Source: an uncultured Pseudophaeobacter sp.
Lineage (GTDB): Bacteria > Pseudomonadota > Alphaproteobacteria > Rhodobacterales > Rhodobacteraceae
Direction of reading: 5' to 3'
DNA: 57,178 nucleotides
Assembly: GCA_905479575.1 (NCBI GenBank)
Contig: CAJQNB010000050.1
Coordinates: 1 to 57,178, forward strand
A program made the translations under genes and the position numbers. Position 1 is the stretch's first letter. The number at the start of each line of letters is the position of its first letter. Shown here one piece after another: positions 53,213-57,178 of this stretch. The notes below the pieces were generated by a model, which had not been told where the DNA came from, made no database searches, and saw only the letters and a list, made by a program, of their open reading frames with translations.

Positions 53213-53962
53213 ATGAAAATGTCGTTTGGCGCGGTGTTTCGGCGCGCTCTTTTGGGAGGTGTGGCTGCTCTATTGAACCCGACGGCCTCCTTCGCCTATC
53301 CGGTGGATTGTGCCATCCTTCTTTGCCTTGCAGGCGGCTGGCCCGCGTCTGCAGAATGCAGCCATGCCCGTGCGGTGTTCATCCGCCGCATCACGCCCTG
53401 GCCGATTGAGCCGCCGCTGCAAATATGGCGCTGTCCGATGGGGGTTGCCCTAAATGAAGATTCAGCGGTGCCATTGCTCGCTCGGATTCAAAATGTGGAA
53501 TTGATGAACGGGGCGGCAACACGCCAAACCACCAATGCTGTTGTCCAGATCGGGGAAGGCGATGTGGGGAAAGCGATTGCTGCAAAGATTATTTCGGCTC
53601 GGGCGACTGGAACGGCCGACATCGACATTTCTGATCCGGCGTTTGATTTTGTGCGGTCGTTGCGTGTTTATCATATGGAGTTCCTGCAAACAAAAGAACG
53701 TGACTACTGTTCTCAAACAGACGGTTCCAGACTAGGTCTTTATGGTCCGCAGGGAGGCTTTGCATGGAGGCGCCACAACCTTCGGTCCGGGAATAGTGCT
53801 GGGTCTCTGCCGATCCGATCATTGCCTTGGAATGCTCCGCCGCAGTCCGCAGTCCACCGCGTTCGGCGAGGTGGGGACTGCCCCAATATCAACTTCCGCG
53901 CGGTTGGCGTCTATTGGGAGAACTTTGAGGGTGTCCCAGGGTATGAGGAAGTGCGGTATTAG
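53213..53962 (+). CDS. Secreted protein associated with type IV secretion, unrecognised
   Basis: The 249-residue protein has a signal peptide (FRRALLGGVAALLNPTASFA) and a Cys-rich start YPVDCAILLCLAGGWPASAE. AAAGGG lies before the ATG at 53213. From memory, similar proteins lie next to virB clusters in Roseobacter-group plasmids, but the function is unknown. It is divergent from the virB operon; the 271 bases between it and the gene at 52600-52941 presumably hold both promoters. It runs convergent into the AbiE toxin gene. Confidence 0.65.
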   Translation: MKMSFGAVFRRALLGGVAALLNPTASFAYPVDCAILLCLAGGWPASAECSHARAVFIRRITPWPIEPPLQIWRCPMGVALNEDSAVPLLARIQNVELMNGAATRQTTNAVVQIGEGDVGKAIAAKIISARATGTADIDISDPAFDFVRSLRVYHMEFLQTKERDYCSQTDGSRLGLYGPQGGFAWRRHNLRSGNSAGSLPIRSLPWNAPPQSAVHRVRRGGDCPNINFRAVGVYWENFEGVPGYEEVRY

Positions 53963-53986
53963 TGCGTCTGTTCCTAAACCGATGGG

Positions 53987-54994
53987 TCAGCTATTGATTT
54001 CAGCCTCGAAAGCTTCAATCGCACCGAGGATGTCGTCGAAGCCCGGCGCGTCCCCTATGATCATCTCCCGCATACCAGAATAGTCCCGACGCAAGGCGAC
54101 AGCGAGTTCCGCATTCGGCATCAATCTTAGGGAGCCTGGTTTGGCATCTTCGTAGTTGGCCCAAGCTGCTTTGAAGAAAACCGATTTATGATGAGCGACT
54201 TGTTCCAACAAATCAAGGCTGCCGACAGCGCGCCCCTTGGCCTCGTGGCCGATGAGCTGGGCCATGTCATAGTAGTGGCGCGACATCCGATCCGCGAGGG
54301 GTTTGGTGGGATCCTGATGATAGAGCATGTGCAGGATCGTGGCCTTTTCCCAGAAGGTCCGCTCGACACCCAGCACTTTAACATCTACCCCGCCAGATCC
54401 CAGCAAATCAGGAAAGGCTTGATGAACATATGGCGATATCTCGCGAACCTCGGCCGGCAGATGGACGCCCCGTGCTCCAAATTCGAAACGAACAATGGGT
54501 TTGACGTAACCGCCGACACTGTCCGACAAGGATGGATAGGCGAAGAGCAAGGTTTGTGCGTCGCCTGGGTCAACTGTCAGGGAAAAACCCTGATCGAGAT
54601 CGGCATCAAACGCGGCCTTAGTCTCAGCCATGAGCGGACCGGAGACCTCCGCTTCTGCGACCTCCTGGAGCTCCTGCAGCAAGGATTTGCGCTTTCCGCC
54701 GGACAGTTCGGGGTTTTCAGGATCGCGGTCGTCTTCGAAACCAAGCTGTGCCCGATCTAGGGATAGATCCACATCCTCAGAGAAGCGATGGATCACGTCA
54801 TAGGCCTTGGAAAGGGACGTCCCTCCTTTGAAGATCATGTGATCGCCAAAGGAGGGCAGGGCGAAAAGCTGCTTCAGGGACCAGCAGACCCAGAAGTCTT
54901 TCTCAATGATGGCCTTGGACATCCCGAGCTGCGCCGCGGCCTCCTGGAAGGCTTCGTCTCGTTGTTCAGGGGTGTCCTTGGCAAACTGATCCAT
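53987..54994 (-). CDS. abiEii: AbiEii-type nucleotidyltransferase toxin
   Basis: The 335-residue protein has the AbiEii/AbiGii nucleotidyltransferase motifs GGTSLSKAYDV and RFSEDVDLSL (residues 58-80, Asp residues for Mg2+) and the KDFWVCWSLKQLF start region. The family transfers nucleotides to RNA (related MenT toxins modify tRNA) and gives phage abortive infection or plasmid stability. It is two bases downstream of its antitoxin gene. Confidence 0.93.
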   Translation of the reverse strand: MDQFAKDTPEQRDEAFQEAAAQLGMSKAIIEKDFWVCWSLKQLFALPSFGDHMIFKGGTSLSKAYDVIHRFSEDVDLSLDRAQLGFEDDRDPENPELSGGKRKSLLQELQEVAEAEVSGPLMAETKAAFDADLDQGFSLTVDPGDAQTLLFAYPSLSDSVGGYVKPIVRFEFGARGVHLPAEVREISPYVHQAFPDLLGSGGVDVKVLGVERTFWEKATILHMLYHQDPTKPLADRMSRHYYDMAQLIGHEAKGRAVGSLDLLEQVAHHKSVFFKAAWANYEDAKPGSLRLMPNAELAVALRRDYSGMREMIIGDAPGFDDILGAIEAFEAEINS

Positions 54995-54996
54995 GC

Positions 54997-55593
54997 TCAG
55001 GCAAGCGCAACGATCTGCTGCACGACAGGATGCATCCAGGCTGGCACATGCTTGCTTTGCTTGGAAAGCAGAGCCCTGTCATTGCCGTCCAGCGAACGCG
55101 CCAACTTGCCAATCACCAGATCATCGACCCGGTCCTTGCCAACATAACGCAGCGCCTGAAACACGGCACCGGTCTTTTGGCCAGCACCGACAAGCGTCTT
55201 GGAGGACGCATTGCGAAACTGGATTACCTGCCGACCGACTGTTTTGGTCCGTGTTGGCCCATCGGTCATGTAGGTCGGTTTGGACGGGACCTGAGTTGAA
55301 AGCCCCAACTGGTTGGCGGCCATGGCAGGGGAGGGCTGCAGGACCTGGTTGTCCTTGCGAGCCACAGCCTGCGCGACATCGTCTGCGGACGGCGACAGAT
55401 AGCCAAAGCGCGGGCTTTTCTTGGGATAGTCGTATAGCCCACGTGTCAGGCGCCGGATCACACCTTGATCGGCCAGACGCGACAACGCCTGGTCCACGCT
55501 GGCGCGGGATCCGATGTCCAGAAAATCCGGCGGCGCAAAGATTGCGCCGCGGCCTTTTTCGATGATGCATTGTTTGATCTTCGATGTGATCAT
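54997..55593 (-). CDS. abiEi: AbiEi-type antitoxin (DUF6088)
   Basis: The 198-residue protein has an N-terminal winged helix (FLDIGSRASVDQALSRLADQ, GVIRRLTRGLYDYP) and the C-terminal AbiEi region. It neutralises the toxin indirectly and represses the operon by binding inverted repeats. An inverted repeat (55608-55633) lies just upstream of the start, next to GGAG. Confidence 0.92.
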   Translation of the reverse strand: MITSKIKQCIIEKGRGAIFAPPDFLDIGSRASVDQALSRLADQGVIRRLTRGLYDYPKKSPRFGYLSPSADDVAQAVARKDNQVLQPSPAMAANQLGLSTQVPSKPTYMTDGPTRTKTVGRQVIQFRNASSKTLVGAGQKTGAVFQALRYVGKDRVDDLVIGKLARSLDGNDRALLSKQSKHVPAWMHPVVQQIVALA

Positions 55594-55607
55594 AATCTAT
55601 CTCCTTG

Positions 55608-55633
55608 TCAGAAAATAAGGTGTGTTTTTCTGA
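55608..55633. promoter_or_regulatory. Inverted repeat upstream of abiE, putative AbiEi operator
   Basis: TCAGAAAA (55608-55615) and TTTTCTGA (55626-55633) form 8-bp arms with a 10-base spacer, 15 bases before the antitoxin start. AbiEi proteins bind such repeats for autoregulation, so this is the likely operator. Confidence 0.6.
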
Positions 55634-55988
55634 AAGTCAATGTTAGAGAATGCACCTCGAAGAGCCGGGGGAGGCTGTTCACTGCTACTGCGCACCAACT
55701 GACATCAAAACTCGAAAACAATCATTCGCTACGTTTTTTCAGAAGACTTGCAACCAGGATTGTTTGAGGTCGCAAGACGAAGGAGTACATTGCAATTGGC
55801 TCGGCGTTGAACGAATCTGCCCCTTATAGATGAATGGAAAGAGAGTAAATTTGATCGCCAGCCGAACAATAAGAAAACTCCTAAATTTCTAAGGCAACGA
55901 ATGGTAAAATCGATGTCGCCAGCATTCTTTTAAATTTGCGCAAACGCTCGTGAAATAAGAGAAAAATAATTCTGAAAGAAAGAACTCA
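55634..55988. other. AT-rich spacer without a gene
   Basis: No open frame here has a ribosome site and protein character. The spacer is more AT-rich than the flanking genes. It probably contains the promoter of the coupled pair that starts at 55989. Confidence 0.5.
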
Positions 55989-56153
55989 ATGCATAGCTGC
56001 GCCCCACCTAAAGACGTTCTGGAAGAGAAGTTTGAGGAGCATGCGACCGTCAATGGCGGGCTAGGGCACACACTTCTTGAACAAGTACCGCCTCATCACT
56101 GCCACAGAGCTTTAGGGATGTCATTCGCAGACATCGCGGAAACGCATTTGTAG
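55989..56153 (+). CDS. Small protein (54 residues) coupled to the next gene
   Basis: ATG at 55989 to TAG at 56151-56153 encodes MHSCAPPKDVLEEKFEEHAT and so on, ending in FADIAETHL. Its stop overlaps the GTG of the next gene (TAGTG). It could be a real leader protein or the first part of a gene that has suffered a frameshift. No domain is recognised. Confidence 0.4.
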   Translation: MHSCAPPKDVLEEKFEEHATVNGGLGHTLLEQVPPHHCHRALGMSFADIAETHL

Positions 56154-56797
56154 TGGATGTTCCGGCCATTGAAGCATCGCGAGAGCAAGGCACATTTGTC
56201 TTGAGCTGCCACGTATCAGAGGGCGCTGACCTTACTGGTCCCGAGCTAGTTCGGTTCGATGAGCTGAGTTTTCCGCGGTCCAAGCTGCCCTATTTTAGAG
56301 ACCAATTGGTGGGGCCACGTCTTTGGGACATTGAGCAGCTGCGCCGACCTTGGTTTCTCGCGCTGAATGACTGGGAACGGTACTCGCCTTTGAACGGATT
56401 GGACCGGGACGCGAGCGTTCTAGTTGCGGCGGCTTTCTCAATCGTCGCTCATGCAAACGGCCGCGAAGAAAACTACCTAAAGACCCGCCAAAACCTTGTG
56501 GCAATGCTAAATAGCCAACTTAATGAGGGCCCTAGCGGACGTGGCGGCGTCATTTCACAATACGCTGATCTCCTAGAGCATCTTCTAAGAAACACGGCGA
56601 TGCATTCTTTGCTAGACACAGCAGTTGGCCAGCATTTACGTCGCGCGACTGCCGAGCAAAAAGACGAGTCTTCTCCTGAATGGCGGTTGCTGCGAAAACT
56701 ATTGCCTGAGGCTCTGGATCCCTTGTTGAGAGATGAATTACTTTACTTGGACGCTCTGCCGTCATGGGCGCTCGTAGAATGCGATACTATGAACTGA
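56153..56797 (+). CDS. Hypothetical protein, unrecognised (214 residues)
   Basis: The product starts VDVPAIEASREQGTFVLSCH from a GTG that overlaps the upstream stop. It is rich in helices (SVLVAAAFSIVAHANGREE, YADLLEHLLRNTAMHSLLD) and has no signal peptide or known motif. The same frame is open upstream to a TGA at about 56075 and reads SFRDVIRRHRGNAF, which may be homologous coding, so the start or an upstream frameshift is uncertain. Neighbouring the AbiE pair, it may belong to a defence or stability locus, but that is a guess. Confidence 0.55.
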   Translation: MDVPAIEASREQGTFVLSCHVSEGADLTGPELVRFDELSFPRSKLPYFRDQLVGPRLWDIEQLRRPWFLALNDWERYSPLNGLDRDASVLVAAAFSIVAHANGREENYLKTRQNLVAMLNSQLNEGPSGRGGVISQYADLLEHLLRNTAMHSLLDTAVGQHLRRATAEQKDESSPEWRLLRKLLPEALDPLLRDELLYLDALPSWALVECDTMN

Positions 56798-56909
56798 GTG
56801 GCCGCCGGTTTTCGGGCTTTCGACGCGTGAATACAGATCGATCCTTTACGTCGGTTTGTTTTCCTGCTCTCTTCCAAAACCCTCACAACGTGTTCGATTT
56901 GGAGTTGGC

Positions 56910-57128
56910 ATGCGAAAAATACTGGATCAGTCGTTCCCCTTCGTCGCAGAAAAAAGTGAATCGACCTATAGACTCGTCGAAGTCGATGGGAAGTGCCTCA
57001 TCGAAAAAGTCACAGTAAGTATTTCGGTTGAGGCGGAAGGGTTGTGTCTCGAATCTGGTGGAAATTCTCTGGCGGCGTTCTCCGAGCATGTGGATTTGGG
57101 CCTGATCAGGCCGCGAGGTCAAGTCTGA
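56910..57128 (+). pseudogene. Short reading frame running into the right terminal repeat
   Basis: From the ATG at 56910, which has GGAG six bases upstream, the first 43 residues (MRKILDQSFPFVAEKSES and on to VTVSISVEAE) look like a genuine protein. From 57040 the frame continues into the 139-bp repeat, so the rest is element sequence. It is probably a gene cut by an insertion. No family is recognised. Confidence 0.4.
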
Positions 57129-57178
57129 TCGGGGCGATGGGCTGAGCCAAGGTTTCCCAGCCATCGACCTTTCGCATC
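57040..57178. repeat. Terminal inverted repeat, right copy (139 bp)
   Basis: Exact reverse complement of 3-141. The junction with the neighbouring reading frame is at 57040. See the left copy for interpretation. Confidence 0.9.

Noticed and set aside
1..57178. CRISPR array, rRNA or tRNA genes
   Set aside because: No regularly spaced repeats and no rRNA or tRNA-like sequence were seen anywhere in the window.

Overview
The window looks like accessory DNA (plasmid or genomic island) of an alphaproteobacterium, most likely from the Rhodobacteraceae/Roseobacter group. I infer this from the protein character of the ccm, virB, multicopper oxidase and CueR/HmrR-type genes and from alphaproteobacterial insertion-sequence remnants. 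No rRNA, tRNA, CRISPR array, replication initiator, relaxase or housekeeping gene is visible. A perfect 139-bp inverted repeat forms the two ends (3-141 and 57040-57178), so the window is either flanked by inverted copies of a mobile element or is an assembly contig cut at a repeat.

Layout. (1) 1-1075: decayed IS3-type and IS256-type remnants. (2) 1076-10920: a copper block on the minus strand (P1B copper ATPase with YHS and metal-binding N-terminus, lgt, a TVP38/DedA-like membrane protein, a CueO-like multicopper oxidase, rhodanese, DUF302, a Met-rich EF-hand protein), then a plus-strand two-component system and a SHOCT protein. (3) 10953-15149: ccmF-ccmG-ccmH-ccmI, the haem-ligation half of the cytochrome c maturation system. 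(4) 15376-19425: a small lipoprotein, an L,D-transpeptidase, a ScsB/DsbD-like thiol reductase and two small envelope genes behind a CueR-type promoter. (5) 19930-27550: a dense run of c-type cytochromes, two paralogous multicopper oxidases, a DsbA/ScsC-like oxidoreductase, DUF3047 and DUF411. (6) 27535-32017: a Crp/Fnr regulator, a His-rich periplasmic protein, copZ, a second copper ATPase and cueR. (7) 32130-36367: IS remnants, an APC permease, a methyltransferase, a DUF2933-like protein and a CusF-like protein. (8) 36523-40160: a copAB operon with a cupredoxin. (9) 40181-53962: a truncated ABC transporter joined to a virB type IV secretion cluster (virB11 to virB1). (10) 53987-57039: an AbiE-type toxin-antitoxin pair and unrecognised genes.

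How it fits together. Copper is the theme of the first 40 kb. Cytoplasmic Cu(I) would be sensed by CueR, which probably controls at least four promoters sharing a TTGACC-type -35 box, a 19-bp spacer and a dyad. It would be bound by CopZ and exported by two different P1B ATPases. In the periplasm four multicopper oxidases, CusF, CopB, cupredoxin and Met/His-rich proteins would oxidise or buffer it. The ccmFGHI, ScsB-like and ScsC-like genes can supply the covalent haem attachment and thiol chemistry needed by the four plasmid-type c-cytochromes, which are candidates to exchange electrons with the oxidases. The virB cluster and AbiE pair are typical of a conjugative or mobilisable replicon, but the coupling protein and relaxase are not in this window.

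The points I consider most unusual are a lytic transglycosylase domain inserted inside a VirB5-like protein, two small exported proteins that share an HCH-x4-C motif, a cytochrome c' with a Met-rich insertion, and the cytochrome/multicopper-oxidase run at 19930-27550.
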